This document shows positions 1 to 10,011 of a stretch of DNA of 64,000 nucleotides, piece by piece. The stretch spans positions 1 through 64,000 of the forward strand of contig NZ_JABBGG010000012.1 in assembly GCF_012927275.1 (NCBI RefSeq). Direction: 5' to 3'. The position numbers and the translations under genes were made by a program. The notes beneath the pieces were generated by a model. The model worked only from the letters and a program-made list of their open reading frames with translations. It was not told where the DNA came from and did no database searches. Every line of letters begins with the position of its first letter. Positions within the stretch are counted from its first letter, which is position 1. Origin of the DNA: Massilia polaris. Lineage in GTDB: Bacteria > Pseudomonadota > Gammaproteobacteria > Burkholderiales > Burkholderiaceae_D.

Positions 1-32
1 GCAAGATCAACACCAACTCGTGTAGCATACAT
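1..32 (-). CDS. IS110-family transposase, N-terminal fragment (cut by window edge)
   Basis: Reading leftward from an ATG at 32, the visible residues are MYATRVGVDLA, which matches the start of IS110-family DEDD transposases, where the first acidic residue of the RuvC-like domain lies in a V-x-V-D-L-A context. A very strong Shine-Dalgarno (GGAGGAG on the minus strand, 38-44) lies six bases before the ATG. Only 11 codons are in the window, so the family call rests on this motif and the leader. The element end should lie between about 112 and the stop of the neighbouring gene at 128. Confidence 0.6.
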   Translation of the reverse strand, partial: MYATRVGVDL

Positions 33-33
33 T

Positions 34-111
34 TGGACTCCTCCTCTGTGATTGAATTGTCTGCTCGACACTTCAGTCTGGCACAGTTGCTGCCGTAGGT
101 GGAGGAGTCCA
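34..111 (-). promoter_or_regulatory. Inverted repeat able to mask the transposase ribosome binding site
   Basis: TGGACTCCTCC (34-44) and GGAGGAGTCCA (101-111) are a perfect 11-bp inverted repeat with a 56-base loop. In the minus-strand transcript the promoter-proximal arm is exactly complementary to the Shine-Dalgarno and the bases after it. Pairing would hide the transposase start, a known way for insertion sequences to block translation of read-through transcripts. The folding consequence is inferred. Confidence 0.6.
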
Positions 112-127
112 TTCCATTGCCCTACGC

Positions 128-541
128 TTAATGGCTGCCGCAGCCTTTCGCTGCAACCGGGGCGCCTGGGATGGCCGCTCCGGGCTGGCGACCGCTATCG
201 CCCTCAAAACCGGCGGCATGCAGGCGTTGCATGTAATCCGCCCACAAGGCCTGCTGCTGGTTCCCGAGCTTGTACAGATATTCCCACGTGAACAGGCCGG
301 TATTGTGCCCGTCCGTGAATGTCGGCTGCACCGCATAATTCCCCACCGGCTCCAGCGCCGTGACACCGACCTCCCGCTTCCCGAGCTGCAGCACTTCCTG
401 CCCGGTGCCGTGTCCGCGCACCTCGGCCGACGGCGAATACACGCGCAGCAGTTCGAACGGCAGCGAGAACGCGCTGCCGTCATCAAAGGCGATATCCAAG
501 ACTTTCGATTTCTGGCGTACGGTCAGTTCGGTAGGTGTCAT
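128..541 (-). CDS. DUF971 (gamma-butyrobetaine hydroxylase N-terminal-like) protein
   Basis: A 137-residue protein with the conserved segments SFDDGSxF-like (IAFDDGSAFSLPFELLRVYS), SAEVRGHGTGQEVLQLGKREV and LEPVGNYAVQPTFTDGHNTG, diagnostic of the DUF971 family. That fold also forms the N-terminal domain of gamma-butyrobetaine hydroxylase; free-standing bacterial copies are linked to iron-sulfur or iron handling only by inference. The start at 541 ([10 protein letters not shown]) was chosen over longer frames because it gives the family's normal N-terminus and an ATGA overlap with the upstream HIT gene. It is last in an operon of three and lies directly beside the insertion sequence end. Confidence 0.85.
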   Translation of the reverse strand: MTPTELTVRQKSKVLDIAFDDGSAFSLPFELLRVYSPSAEVRGHGTGQEVLQLGKREVGVTALEPVGNYAVQPTFTDGHNTGLFTWEYLYKLGNQQQALWADYMQRLHAAGFEGDSGRQPGAAIPGAPVAAKGCGSH

Positions 542-972
542 TTCTTCTCCAGCCGGCGTGCGATATCCGCAGCCAGTTGCGGCAGCAGCGCGCGGCGCGC
601 CGCCAGTACAGGTTTGTCGGTGGTGCGCACAGCGGGCGCCCACACCGGGCTCGGGAACTGCGCGTCGTCTTCGTAACGTGGAATCAGGTGCCAGTGCAGG
701 TGCGGAACCATGTTGCCCAGGCTGGCCAGGTTCACCTTAAAGGGCTTCATAACGCCAACCAGCGCCAGCTCGACCTGGTACACCGCTTCGTTGATGTACA
801 GGCGATCCTCGTTCGCCAGGTCGCTCATCTCCTTCACATGATCGTTCCAGATCACGCGGCAGAAACCGGGATACGCCGCATCGTCGACGAGGATCACCGA
901 CAGCCTGTCGTCGCGATAAACCGTCGGGGCCTTCGGTTCGCACAATTCGCACAGCATCGGCTGCCGAGTCAC
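538..972 (-). CDS. HIT family nucleotide-binding protein
   Basis: A 144-residue histidine-triad protein. The triad is visible as HLHWHLIPR near residue 95, preceded by the family segment [21 protein letters not shown] proteins bind purine nucleotides and hydrolyse or transfer nucleoside monophosphates from phosphoramidate- or dinucleotide-type substrates; the substrate here is unknown. The frame opens with GTG at 972, overlapping the upstream stop (GTGA); an ATG five codons later (957, MLCELCEP) matches family N-termini better and may be the true start. It overlaps both neighbours, so the three genes are probably translationally coupled. Confidence 0.88.
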   Translation of the reverse strand: MTRQPMLCELCEPKAPTVYRDDRLSVILVDDAAYPGFCRVIWNDHVKEMSDLANEDRLYINEAVYQVELALVGVMKPFKVNLASLGNMVPHLHWHLIPRYEDDAQFPSPVWAPAVRTTDKPVLAARRALLPQLAADIARRLEKK

Positions 973-3900
973 ACCAGAACCCTTTCAATGCCGCCGTTGT
1001 TGGCACGCGCCACATACTCGGGCAGCCAGTTCTCGCCCAGCTTGTGGCGCGCGATTTCGACCACGATGTAGTCCGCCGTGGTGCCTGAATCTTCATTGTA
1101 GCGCGACAGGCCCTGCAGGCAGGATGGGCAGCTGGTGAGGATCTTGACGTCGCCGCCGAAGCCGTCGGTGCGCAGCTTGGCCGCGCCCTTCTCCATCTCG
1201 TCTTCCTTGCGGAAGCGGACCTGGGTGGCGATGTCCGGACGCGATACGCCAAACGTGCCCGACTCGCCGCAGCAGCGGTCGTTCTTCTCGATCTTGACGT
1301 TGTCGATGGTCGAGACCAGCGAATTCACGGTCTTGACCGAATCCTGCAGCTTCATCGGGTTGTGGCACGGCTCGTGGTACATGTAGCGCGTACCGGTCAC
1401 GCCTTCGAGCCTGACGCCCTTCTCCAGCAGGTATTCGTGGATGTCCATGATGCGGCAGCCAGGGAATATCTTCTCGAACTCATACGTCGCAAGCTGGTCG
1501 TAGCAGGTGCCGCACGAAACCAGCACCGTCTTGATGTCGAGGTAGTTCAGCGTGTTGGCCATGCGGTGGAACAGCACGCGGTTATCCGTCATCATCTTGT
1601 CGGCCTTGTCGTACTGGCCGGCGCCGCGCTGCGGATAGCCGCAGCACAGGTAACCCGGCGGCAGTACGGTCTGCACGCCCACTTCCCACAGCATCGCCTG
1701 CGTCGCCAGGCCTACTTGCGAGAACAATCGCTCCGACCCGCAGCCCGGGAAGTAGAACACGGCCTCGGTGTCGGCGGTGGTGCTCTTCGGATTACGGATG
1801 ATCGGGATGACCTTGTCGTCTTCGATGTCGAGCAGCGCGCGCGCCGTCTTCTTCGGCAGGTTGCCGGGCATTTTCTTGTTGATGAAGTGGATCACCTGCT
1901 CGCGCACCGGCGGCTTGCCGGTACTTGGCGGCGGCGCCTTCGTTTGCTTCTTCGCGAATTTCTTGAGCAGGCTGTTACCGGCGCGCTGCGCCTTGAAGCC
2001 CCAGTCGATCATCGCCTTGCGGGTGGCGTTGATGGTGGTCGGGTCGGTCGCGTTCAGGAAGAACATGCCGGCCGCGGTGGCCGGGTTGAAGCTCTTCTTG
2101 TCCATCTTGCGCAGCAGGTTACGCATGTTCATCGACACATCGCCAAAGTCGATGTTGACCGGGCACGGCGTCACGCACTTGTGGCACACGGTGCAGTGGT
2201 CGGCCACGTCCTCGAACTCTTCCCAGTGGCGGATCGAGACGCCGCGGCGGGTCTGCTCTTCGTACAGGAAGGCTTCGATCAGCGCGGAGGTCGCGAGGAT
2301 CTTGTCGCGCGGCGAATACAGCAGGTTCGCGCGCGGCACGTGCGTGGTGCAGACCGGCTTGCACTTACCGCAGCGCAGGCAGTCCTTGATGCTGGTGGCG
2401 ATCTCGCCGATATCGCTTTGCTGCATGATCAGCGATTCGTGGCCCATCAGGCCGAACGACGGCGTGTAGGCGTTGCGCAGGTCGGCGTTGAATTCCGGGT
2501 TGTTCAGCAGCTTGCCCTTGTTGAAGCGGCCTTCCGGGTCGACGCGCAGCTTGTAGTCGCGGAAGTCCTTCATTTCGTCTTCGGTCAGGTACTCCAGCTT
2601 GGTGATGCCGATGCCGTGCTCGCCGGAGATGACGCCGTCCAGCGAACGCGCCAGCTTCATGATGCGGCCAACGGCTTCGTGCGCGTCCTGCAGCATCGCG
2701 TAGTCGTCGGAATTGACCGGCAGGTTGGTGTGCACGTTGCCGTCGCCGGCGTGCATGTGCAGCGCGACGAACACGCGCGAACGCAGCACGCGCTGGTGGA
2801 TCGCGGTGACTTCGTCGAGGATCAGCTTGAACGAGCCGCCGTTGAAGACGTGGCGCAGCTCGGCGCGGAGCTCCTGCTTCCATGAGACGCGCACGGTGCG
2901 GTCCTGCACCACGTCGAACAGCGTCGCGCCAGGCTGCTGCGCGAGGCGCGCGTCGTAGACGTCGGCCTGCTGCTGCACGCCCAGTTCCAGCAGGCGATCC
3001 TTGACGCCGGCGAGCGGCTGGTCGAGATTCGCCAGCACGAAGGTCCAGCGCTCGCGCACCGCATCGAGCAAGTCCAGCGCCTGCTGCGGGCGGTCGCCCA
3101 GCATTTCGTCGGCGCCGATACCCTCGCGCGCAGCGTCGTCGCCTTTCGCGACCGGCAGGTGGCCGGCGGCGACGAAGCCACGCAGCTGCTCGACCAGCTG
3201 CAGCTTGTTCTTGATCGACAGCTCGATATTGATGCGCTCGATGCCGTCGGTGTATTCGCCCATGCGGTTCAGCGGGATCACCACGTCTTCGTTGATCTTG
3301 AAGGCGTTGGTGTGCTTGGCGATGGCCGCGGTGCGGGCGCGGTCGAGCCAGAACTTCTTGCGCGCTTCCGGGCTGACGGCGACAAAGCCTTCGCCGACGC
3401 GGGTGTTCGCGATGCGCACGACTTCCGACGCGGCGACAGCGACCGCGTTTTCATCGTCGCCGACGATGTCGCCGAACAGCGCCATCTTCGGCAATACGCC
3501 GCGCTTTGATTTGGTGGCATAGCCGACCGCGCGCAGGTAGCGCTCGTCGAGGTGTTCCAGGCCGGCCAGGCGCAGCGTCGCAAACGCTTCGCCGCCTTTG
3601 GACGGCAGGCCGTCCAGGTAGTCCTTGATTTCGACGATCGATGGAATCGCGTCGCGCGCCTGGCCGAAGAACTCCAGGCAGACAGTGCGCGTGTGCTTCG
3701 GCATCTTATGAAGGATCCAGCGCGCGGACGTGATCAGGCCGTCGCAGCCTTCTTTCTGGATGCCCGGCAGGCCGGCCAGGAATTTGTCGGTGACGTCCTT
3801 GCCCAGGCCTTCCTTGCGGAAGCGGCGGCCTTCGATTTCCAGGATCTCGGTCTTGAACGGCTCGGCCTTCGCCGAGCCGCGCGTGGACGGATGCGTCCAG

Positions 3901-4991
3901 TCCAGCTTGAAGCGCGCCAGCGGCGTGTCGTGGATCTTCGACAGGTTGTGGTCGATGCGGGTCACTTCGAGCCAGTCGCCGTTCGGGTCGACCATGCGCC
4001 ACGACGCCAGGTTGTCGAGCGCGGTGCCCCACAACACGGCCTTCTTGCCGCCCGCGTTCATGGCGATGTTCCCGCCGATGCAGGAAGCTTCTGCCGACGT
4101 CGGGTCGACCGCGAACACGAAGCCCGCGCGTTCGGCGGCGTCGGACACGCGCTTGGTCACCACGCCGGCGCCGGAATAGATGGTCGCGTATTCGCGCTCA
4201 ACGCCGGGCAGCATCGTCATTTCGACTTCGCCCAGCGCGATCAGTTTTTCGGTGTTGATCACGGCCGACATCGGCGTGAGCGGAATCGCGCCGCCGGTGT
4301 AGCCGGTGCCGCCGCCGCGCGGGATGATGGTCAGGCCAAGTTCGATACAGCCTTTGACCAGGCCGGCCATTTCGTCTTCGGTGTCCGGCGTGAGCACGAC
4401 GAATGGGTATTCGACGCGCCAGTCGGTGGCGTCGGTGACGTGCGACACGCGCTTGATGCCGTCGAAGCGGATGTTGTGTTTTTCGGTGTAGCGGCCAAGC
4501 ACCTTGGTGGCGCGCTTGCGCAGGTCGTAGGTCTTGCGGAATTCGTTACCGAAGTCTTCGACCGCGCGGGTCGCGGCGGCCAGCAGCTTTTCAACCGCGG
4601 CGCTGCGGGCGCGCGCCAGTTCGGCGTCGCCCGCTTCGAGCGAGTCCACGGTCAGGCGGCGCTTGTCGACTTCCGACAGGCGGTGATGCAGCGCGTCGAT
4701 CAGCTCCTGGCGGCGGGTCGGGTTGTCCAGCAAGTCGTCCTGCAGGTAGGGATTGCGCCGCACCACCCAGATATCGCCCAGCACTTCGTACAGCATGCGG
4801 GCGGAGCGCCCGGTCTGGCGCGCGCCGCGCAGGGTGTCGAGCAGATCCCACGCTTCTTCGCCCAGCAGGCGGATCACAATTTCGCGATCGGAAAACGAGG
4901 TGTAGTTGTACGGGATTTCGCGAAGGCGGGTGGTCGCGGGGCCGTTCGGCGTTTCGGCCAGCAGTGCCTGGATTTGTGCGGGGGCGTTCAT
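969..4991 (-). CDS. Fused FAD-linked dehydrogenase / Fe-S / CCG-domain oxidoreductase (DUF3683 type)
   Basis: A 1340-residue cytoplasmic protein that joins parts usually separate in lactate or glycolate oxidases. In order: an N-terminal DUF3683 region (about 1-190); an FAD-binding domain with [15 protein letters not shown]; an FAD-oxidase C-terminal domain with [15 protein letters not shown] and SGEHGIG; two ferredoxin-type clusters ([11 protein letters not shown] and [12 protein letters not shown]); and a C-terminal pair of cysteine-rich CCG domains ([31 protein letters not shown]). Such proteins are thought to oxidise a D-2-hydroxyacid and pass electrons through Fe-S centres to quinone; the exact substrate is not visible. 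It heads the HIT-DUF971 operon. The start at 4991 follows a GGGAGGAA-like ribosome site on the minus strand. Confidence 0.9.
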   Translation of the reverse strand: MNAPAQIQALLAETPNGPATTRLREIPYNYTSFSDREIVIRLLGEEAWDLLDTLRGARQTGRSARMLYEVLGDIWVVRRNPYLQDDLLDNPTRRQELIDALHHRLSEVDKRRLTVDSLEAGDAELARARSAAVEKLLAAATRAVEDFGNEFRKTYDLRKRATKVLGRYTEKHNIRFDGIKRVSHVTDATDWRVEYPFVVLTPDTEDEMAGLVKGCIELGLTIIPRGGGTGYTGGAIPLTPMSAVINTEKLIALGEVEMTMLPGVEREYATIYSGAGVVTKRVSDAAERAGFVFAVDPTSAEASCIGGNIAMNAGGKKAVLWGTALDNLASWRMVDPNGDWLEVTRIDHNLSKIHDTPLARFKLDWTHPSTRGSAKAEPFKTEILEIEGRRFRKEGLGKDVTDKFLAGLPGIQKEGCDGLITSARWILHKMPKHTRTVCLEFFGQARDAIPSIVEIKDYLDGLPSKGGEAFATLRLAGLEHLDERYLRAVGYATKSKRGVLPKMALFGDIVGDDENAVAVAASEVVRIANTRVGEGFVAVSPEARKKFWLDRARTAAIAKHTNAFKINEDVVIPLNRMGEYTDGIERINIELSIKNKLQLVEQLRGFVAAGHLPVAKGDDAAREGIGADEMLGDRPQQALDLLDAVRERWTFVLANLDQPLAGVKDRLLELGVQQQADVYDARLAQQPGATLFDVVQDRTVRVSWKQELRAELRHVFNGGSFKLILDEVTAIHQRVLRSRVFVALHMHAGDGNVHTNLPVNSDDYAMLQDAHEAVGRIMKLARSLDGVISGEHGIGITKLEYLTEDEMKDFRDYKLRVDPEGRFNKGKLLNNPEFNADLRNAYTPSFGLMGHESLIMQQSDIGEIATSIKDCLRCGKCKPVCTTHVPRANLLYSPRDKILATSALIEAFLYEEQTRRGVSIRHWEEFEDVADHCTVCHKCVTPCPVNIDFGDVSMNMRNLLRKMDKKSFNPATAAGMFFLNATDPTTINATRKAMIDWGFKAQRAGNSLLKKFAKKQTKAPPPSTGKPPVREQVIHFINKKMPGNLPKKTARALLDIEDDKVIPIIRNPKSTTADTEAVFYFPGCGSERLFSQVGLATQAMLWEVGVQTVLPPGYLCCGYPQRGAGQYDKADKMMTDNRVLFHRMANTLNYLDIKTVLVSCGTCYDQLATYEFEKIFPGCRIMDIHEYLLEKGVRLEGVTGTRYMYHEPCHNPMKLQDSVKTVNSLVSTIDNVKIEKNDRCCGESGTFGVSRPDIATQVRFRKEDEMEKGAAKLRTDGFGGDVKILTSCPSCLQGLSRYNEDSGTTADYIVVEIARHKLGENWLPEYVARANNGGIERVLV

Positions 4992-5106
4992 GTAATTGTG
5001 GACTTGTCAGACTGACCCTAGGGAGGAACATTTTAGCGTATTGCGCTGCACAACGCCGGGCGATGCCAGTTTTTCACGTCTATACAAGCGGCCCGAGCCG
5101 TCATTT

Positions 5107-5175
5107 ATTTGCAAAAATTGCCTTCCGTGCAAATCTTATTTGCACGGAACGGCGCTGCTGCACCGGATATTTGCA
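5107..5175. promoter_or_regulatory. Three ATTTGCA boxes at 31-bp spacing with a 27-bp palindrome
   Basis: ATTTGCA occurs at 5107, 5138 and 5169, exactly 31 bp apart, about three helical turns. The middle box is the right arm of a perfect 12-bp inverted repeat (arms 5123-5134 and 5138-5149, spacer CTT). The array lies in the 207-base gap upstream of the FAD dehydrogenase operon (start 4991) and downstream of the yqaA-type gene. Same-face spacing suggests binding of several regulator dimers to control the dehydrogenase operon. The regulator is unknown. The palindrome alone could also be an RNA hairpin, but it lacks a T-tract. Confidence 0.55.
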
Positions 5176-5198
5176 TGGATTCCGATCGAGCCGGATAT

Positions 5199-5690
5199 TC
5201 AGGCGAGCATCTGGCCCAGCCGTTTCCAGAACCCGTCCGGCACGTACAACAGCAGCGCGGTCATGGTCAGGTAGCGTCCGAATTTACCGATCGCCATGTA
5301 GCCGATGCTCGGCCAGAACGGCAGGTGCAGCCAGCCGCCCAGCGTGCACAGCGGGTCGCCGACGGCGGGTACCCACGACAGCAACATCGCCTTCGGACCG
5401 AAACGCGCCAGCCATTTGAACCAGACCGATTCGCGTTCCTTGGCGAAGGCCACCTTGGCGCGGTAGCCGATGAAGTAGTCGACCGCCCCGCCCAGCGTAT
5501 TGCCGAGGGTGGCGACCAGGATCGCCGGCCAGAACATCTCGGGGTTGGCCTTGACGACCGCGAACACGGCCGGCTCGGAGCCGAGCGGCACCAGCGTGGC
5601 GGAGACGAACGAGATAATGAAGACCGAACTGAGGCCGACCGCAGGCGCGGCCAGCACTTTGAGCAGCCAGAGAACTGCGGATTCGATCAT
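5199..5690 (-). CDS. YqaA family (SNARE-associated/DedA-like) membrane protein
   Basis: A 163-residue inner-membrane protein. Hydrophobic segments include AVLWLLKVLAAPAVGLSSVF near the start, and the family signatures are GSEPAVFAVVKANP, TLGNTLGGAVDYFIGYRAK and SWVPAVGDPLCTLGGWLHLP. These match the YqaA branch of the VTT/DedA superfamily, small membrane proteins tied to envelope integrity and possibly lipid movement. It is a single minus-strand gene divergent from ilvA. Confidence 0.85.
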   Translation of the reverse strand: MIESAVLWLLKVLAAPAVGLSSVFIISFVSATLVPLGSEPAVFAVVKANPEMFWPAILVATLGNTLGGAVDYFIGYRAKVAFAKERESVWFKWLARFGPKAMLLSWVPAVGDPLCTLGGWLHLPFWPSIGYMAIGKFGRYLTMTALLLYVPDGFWKRLGQMLA

Positions 5691-5721
5691 GGGGGCAAAA
5701 GACGGCGTGGGAAGCGTCCAT

Positions 5722-5757
5722 TATAATGAGGAAAACCTATCGCAACGACACGATAGG
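5722..5757 (+). promoter_or_regulatory. Probable ilvA promoter -10 and leader hairpin
   Basis: A perfect TATAAT lies at 5722-5727, about 135 bases before the ilvA start, in the divergent gap with the yqaA-type gene. No good -35 is visible. Just downstream, CCTATCG (5736-5742) and CGATAGG (5751-5757) form a 7-bp stem with an 8-base loop, which would sit near the 5' end of the transcript. No leader peptide rich in branched-chain amino-acid codons is evident. Confidence 0.35.
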
Positions 5758-5862
5758 CAGAGCCCGCCACCCGCGCTCGCCTGTCGCACTGCACGCCTTC
5801 GGCCACACGCCGATCAGGACAGTCCACGAAATGCGTCATCCCCTATCTACAGTTTGCAGACC

Positions 5863-7395
5863 ATGACAATCGACTATCTTAAAAAAATCCTGACCGCGCG
5901 CGTCTATGACGTTGCTGATGAAACCCCGCTGGAACTGGCCCCGACCCTGTCGGAGCGCTTCGACAACCGCATCTACTTCAAGCGCGAAGATATGCAGAGC
6001 GTGTTCAGCTTCAAGCTGCGCGGCGCCTACAACAAGATGGCCAACCTGACCGCGGCGCAGCTGAAGCGCGGCGTGATCTGCGCCTCCGCCGGCAACCACG
6101 CGCAGGGCGTCGCCCTGTCGGCCTGCAAGCTCGGATGCCGTGCACTGGTCGTGATGCCGACCACCACCCCGCCGCTGAAGATCGACGCCGTCAAGGCGCG
6201 CGGCGGCGCGAATGTCGAAGTGGTGCTGCATGGCGAGTCGTACACCGACGCCTACAACCACGCGCTGACGCTGGAGAAAGAACAGAAGCTGACCTTCGTC
6301 CATCCGTTCGACGATCCCGACGTGATCGCCGGCCAGGGCACCATCGGCATGGAGATCCTGCGCCAGCACTCCGCCCCGATCCATGCGATTTTCGTCGCCA
6401 TCGGCGGCGGCGGCCTGATTGCCGGCGTGGCCGCCTACGTCAAGCAAGTCCGCCCCGACATCAAGATCATCGGCGTGCAGACGCTGGACTCGGACGCGAT
6501 GGCGCGCAGCCTGAAAGCGGGCGAACGCGTGACCTTGTCCGACGTCGGCCTGTTCTCGGACGGCACCGCCGTGCGGCTGGTCGGCGAAGAGACCTTCCGC
6601 CTGGCGCAAAAGTATGTCGACGAGATCATCATCGTCGACAACGACGCCATCTGCGCAGCGATCAAGGACGTGTTCCAGGACACCCGCAGCATCCTCGAAC
6701 CGGCCGGCGCCCTTGCGATTGCCGGCGCCAAGGCCTACGTCGAGCGCTCGGCGATGTCGAAGAACCCGGTGCGCAACGAGTCGCTGGTGGCGATCGCCTG
6801 CGGCGCCAACATGAACTTCGACCGCCTGCGCTTCGTCGCCGAACGCGCCGAAGTGGGCGAAGCGCGCGAGGCCGTCTTCGCGGTGACGATCCCCGAACAG
6901 CGCGGCAGCTTCCGCCGCTTCTGCGAACTGGTCGGGCCGCGCAACGTCACCGAATTTAACTACCGCGTCAGCGACGAGCGCGAAGCGCACGTTTTCGTCG
7001 GTATCCAGATCGCCGCGCGCGGCGAGTCCAGCATGCTGGCGCGTACCTTCGAGCAGCACGACTTCCGCACGCTCGACCTGACCCACGACGAGCTGGCCAA
7101 GCTGCACATCCGCCACCTCGTCGGCGGCAAGAGCGCCCTCGCGCACGACGAGCTGCTGTATCGTTTCGAATTCCCGGAACGCCCGGGCGCATTGATGCGC
7201 TTCCTCGCCAGCATGGCGCCGAACTGGAACATCTCGCTGTTCCACTACCGCAACCAGGGCGGCGACGTCGGCCGCATTTTGGTCGGCCTGCAGGTGCCGT
7301 CCGGCGAGATGGACCAATTCCGCCAGTTCCTCACCACCCTCGGCTACCGTTACTGGGACGAGAGTGCCAACCCCGTGTACAAGCTTTTCCTTTGA
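5863..7395 (+). CDS. ilvA: Threonine ammonia-lyase, biosynthetic
   Basis: A 510-residue PLP enzyme that deaminates threonine to 2-oxobutanoate, the first step of isoleucine synthesis. The catalytic domain occupies about residues 1-330, with the PLP-lysine motif SVFSFKLRGAYNKM, the glycine loop CASAGNHAQGVALSA and AIGGGGLIAGVA. Two ACT-like regulatory repeats follow (EAVFAVTIPEQRGSFRRF and LLYRFEFPERPGALMRF), so this is the long, isoleucine-inhibited form. The start MTIDYLKKIL is the family's normal N-terminus; the frame is open further upstream but without conserved sequence. queF follows after six bases. Confidence 0.95.
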   Translation: MTIDYLKKILTARVYDVADETPLELAPTLSERFDNRIYFKREDMQSVFSFKLRGAYNKMANLTAAQLKRGVICASAGNHAQGVALSACKLGCRALVVMPTTTPPLKIDAVKARGGANVEVVLHGESYTDAYNHALTLEKEQKLTFVHPFDDPDVIAGQGTIGMEILRQHSAPIHAIFVAIGGGGLIAGVAAYVKQVRPDIKIIGVQTLDSDAMARSLKAGERVTLSDVGLFSDGTAVRLVGEETFRLAQKYVDEIIIVDNDAICAAIKDVFQDTRSILEPAGALAIAGAKAYVERSAMSKNPVRNESLVAIACGANMNFDRLRFVAERAEVGEAREAVFAVTIPEQRGSFRRFCELVGPRNVTEFNYRVSDEREAHVFVGIQIAARGESSMLARTFEQHDFRTLDLTHDELAKLHIRHLVGGKSALAHDELLYRFEFPERPGALMRFLASMAPNWNISLFHYRNQGGDVGRILVGLQVPSGEMDQFRQFLTTLGYRYWDESANPVYKLFL

Positions 7396-7401
7396 ACGAC
7401 A

Positions 7402-8232
7402 ATGACCAACACCGCTGACCAATCACCGCTGGGCAAAACCTCCGCTTACCAGACGCAGTACGCACCCGAGCTGCTGTTCCCGATCGCGCGCCAGCAAAAG
7501 CGCGACGAGCTGCAGATCGGCGGCGCGCTGCCGTTCTTCGGCGTCGACATCTGGAACGCCTACGAGCTGTCGTGGCTGAACATGCGCGGCAAGCCGCAGG
7601 TGGCGATAGCGACGTTCACGGTGCCGGCCGATTCGCCCAACATCATCGAATCGAAGTCGTTCAAGCTGTACCTCAACTCGTTCAACCAGACCCGCCTTGC
7701 CAACCAGGACGCGCTGGCCGAACTGCTGCGCGAAGACGTCTCCGCCGCCGCCGGCGCACCGGTGAGCGTGACGGTGACGATGCAGGAAGACTTCGGCCGC
7801 CTGAAGATGGGCGAGCTGGACGGCCTGCTGCTGGACCGCCTTGACATCGAGGTCGATAACTACTCGCCGTCCCCGGCGCTGCTGAAGGCCGTCAAAGGAC
7901 AACCGCCGGTCGACGAGACCCTGGTGTCGCACCTGCTCAAGTCGAACTGCCTGGTGACCGGCCAGCCCGACTGGGGCACGGTGCAGATTCATTACGTCGG
8001 CCCGCAGATCGACCAGGAAGGCCTGCTCAGATACCTGATCGGCTTCCGCGAACATAACGAATTCCACGAGCAGTGCGTCGAACGGATTTTCGTCGACATC
8101 ATGCGCCAGTGCGCGCCGCAGAAGCTGGCCGTGTATGCGCGCTACACCCGCCGCGGCGGGCTGGACATCAATCCCTGGCGCGCCAATTTCAGCACCACCC
8201 GCCCGCCCAACCTCCGCAACGCGCGCCAGTGA
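7402..8232 (+). CDS. queF: NADPH-dependent 7-cyano-7-deazaguanine reductase
   Basis: A 276-residue protein of the long, two-domain QueF type. It reduces the nitrile preQ0 to the amine preQ1 in queuosine synthesis. Visible signatures are the QueF motif [17 protein letters not shown] (near residue 90), the catalytic cysteine in [18 protein letters not shown], and the paired acid and histidine in [16 protein letters not shown]. It lies six bases after ilvA on the same strand and probably shares its transcript, although the pathways are unrelated. Confidence 0.95.
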   Translation: MTNTADQSPLGKTSAYQTQYAPELLFPIARQQKRDELQIGGALPFFGVDIWNAYELSWLNMRGKPQVAIATFTVPADSPNIIESKSFKLYLNSFNQTRLANQDALAELLREDVSAAAGAPVSVTVTMQEDFGRLKMGELDGLLLDRLDIEVDNYSPSPALLKAVKGQPPVDETLVSHLLKSNCLVTGQPDWGTVQIHYVGPQIDQEGLLRYLIGFREHNEFHEQCVERIFVDIMRQCAPQKLAVYARYTRRGGLDINPWRANFSTTRPPNLRNARQ

Positions 8233-8426
8233 CCGTCTGAGCGACATCAATGTTTCCAATCGGCACCGGTTACCTGCATTGACCGAGTTGCCGAGCGGGA
8301 ATATCTTCACCTGCATCAGCGCGTTCCGCACTGCTGAGATGGGCTTGATTCCCAATAAACCAACGCCATATATGCTTGTGGCTGGCCGGCGTTGGGCAAT
8401 GCGCCGTTTGCCAAGTCGAAATCGAA

Positions 8427-8454
8427 TTACACGGCCGCAAAACAGGCCTATAAT
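8427..8454 (+). promoter_or_regulatory. Probable ptsN promoter
   Basis: TATAAT at 8449-8454 follows a TTACAC at 8427-8432 with a 16-base spacer, 48 bases before the ptsN ATG. The -10 is perfect and the -35 weak. The gap between queF and ptsN (8233-8501) shows no other feature. Confidence 0.4.
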
Positions 8455-8501
8455 TCTGGCTCGCAAGCACCTTTGTGCACTGCAACATTACACACCGTGT
8501 C

Positions 8502-8984
8502 ATGACCAATCTTAGCAAAATACTGTCGCCCGAAAACGTGCTGCTCGATCTCGAAGTTTCCAGCAAGAAGCGCGCCTTCGAGCAGGCCGGGCTGATCTTT
8601 GAAAACAACTGCGGCATCGCACGCTCGACCGTGTCCGACAACCTGTTCGCGCGCGAGCGCCTCGGTTCGACCGGCCTTGGGCACGGCGTCGCGGTACCGC
8701 ACGGCCGCATCAAGGGCAGCAAGAGCCTCAAGGCGCCGCTGGGCGCGTTCGTGCGCCTGGCCGAGCCGATTCCGTTCGAGTCGCCTGACGGGCAGCCGGT
8801 CAACCTGCTGTTCTTCCTGCTGATCCCTGACCACGTCACCCAGCAGCACCTGGAAATCTTGTCGGAGATCGCCGAGATGTTCTCGGACGACGCATTCCGC
8901 ACCGCCCTCTCGACCGATCCGGACCCGAAGTCGGTCCATGCGCGTATCACCAGCTGGCAACCCAGCCTGCAGGCCTTGGGTTAA
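8502..8984 (+). CDS. ptsN: Nitrogen-regulatory PTS EIIA component
   Basis: A 160-residue EIIA-Ntr protein. The phosphorylated histidine lies in GLGHGVAVPHGRI near residue 67, and the C-terminal half has FFLLIPDHVTQQHLEILSEIAEMF. In this truncated phosphotransferase system EIIA-Ntr takes phosphate from Npr/HPr and acts as a regulator, for example of potassium transport and stress responses, not in sugar uptake. The start MTNLSKILSPENVL is the family N-terminus; an upstream in-frame ATG at 8475 was rejected. hprK and rapZ follow, the usual betaproteobacterial trio. Confidence 0.93.
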   Translation: MTNLSKILSPENVLLDLEVSSKKRAFEQAGLIFENNCGIARSTVSDNLFARERLGSTGLGHGVAVPHGRIKGSKSLKAPLGAFVRLAEPIPFESPDGQPVNLLFFLLIPDHVTQQHLEILSEIAEMFSDDAFRTALSTDPDPKSVHARITSWQPSLQALG

Positions 8985-9029
8985 ACTTGGCGTTCCGGGC
9001 GCGACGCGCCCTACTACAAAGACCCGTTC

Positions 9030-9965
9030 ATGCTGCAAACCCCGCTGACCATCCAACGGCTGTACGACGACAACCGCGAGTCTTTGGAGCTTGGCTGGTT
9101 CGCCGGCTTCCCCGGCGGCGAGCGCCTGATCTCGGGCGATGTGGCTTCCGCAGCCGACCAGGTCGGCCACCTGAACCTGATCCACCCCGGCCGCATCCAG
9201 GTGTTCGGGCACCAGGAACTGGGCTACTACCACCGCCTCAAATCGAGCTCGCGCGCGCACGTCATCGCTGAACTGATCGGCGGCGGCCCGCCCGCGCTGA
9301 TCATCGCGCAAGGCCTCGACACGCCGCCCGACATCCTCGCCATCTGCGACGAGCAGAACATCCCGCTGTTCTCGACGCCGCTGCCGGCCGCGCAGGTGAT
9401 CGACTTCCTGCGCGTGTACCTGTCGAAGAAGCTCGCGCAGCGCATCATCATGCACGGCGTGTTCATGGACGTTCTCGGCGTCGGCGTGCTGATCACCGGC
9501 GACTCGGGCCTCGGCAAGAGCGAGCTTGGCCTCGAACTGATCTCGCGCAGCCACGGCCTGGTGGCCGACGACGCGGTCGAATTCTCGCGCATCGCGCCGA
9601 ACATGATCGAAGGGCGCTGCCCGCCGCTGCTGCAAAACCTGCTCGAAGTGCGCGGCCTCGGCCTGCTCGACATCAAGGCGATCTTCGGCGAGACCGCGGT
9701 GCGCCGCAAGATGCGCCTGAAGCTCATCGTGCACCTGGTGCGGCGCGGCGCGGCGGAAGAAGAAGTCGAGCGCCTGCCGTTCAACTTCCCGACCGAGGAT
9801 GTGCTGGGCCTGCCGATCCGCAAGGTCGTGATTCCTGTCGCAGCCGGCCGCAACATCGCGGTCCTGCTCGAGGCTGCGGTGCGCAACACGATCCTCCAGT
9901 TGCGCGGTATCGACACGCTGCAGGAATTCATGGAGCGCCAGCGCCAGGCCATGACCGGCGACTGA
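9030..9965 (+). CDS. hprK: HPr kinase/phosphorylase
   Basis: A 311-residue bifunctional enzyme that phosphorylates or dephosphorylates a serine of HPr. The Walker A loop [14 protein letters not shown] lies near residue 155, the HPrK signature [17 protein letters not shown] near 207, and the catalytic histidine is in [14 protein letters not shown]. It lies between ptsN and rapZ on the same strand, 45 bases after ptsN. Its presence implies Ser-HPr regulation; ptsH and ptsI are not in the window. Confidence 0.95.
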   Translation: MLQTPLTIQRLYDDNRESLELGWFAGFPGGERLISGDVASAADQVGHLNLIHPGRIQVFGHQELGYYHRLKSSSRAHVIAELIGGGPPALIIAQGLDTPPDILAICDEQNIPLFSTPLPAAQVIDFLRVYLSKKLAQRIIMHGVFMDVLGVGVLITGDSGLGKSELGLELISRSHGLVADDAVEFSRIAPNMIEGRCPPLLQNLLEVRGLGLLDIKAIFGETAVRRKMRLKLIVHLVRRGAAEEEVERLPFNFPTEDVLGLPIRKVVIPVAAGRNIAVLLEAAVRNTILQLRGIDTLQEFMERQRQAMTGD

Positions 9966-10011
9966 GCCACGACGCTGAGCGAAAACGATGCCATTGCGGT
10001 ATCATCGACCC

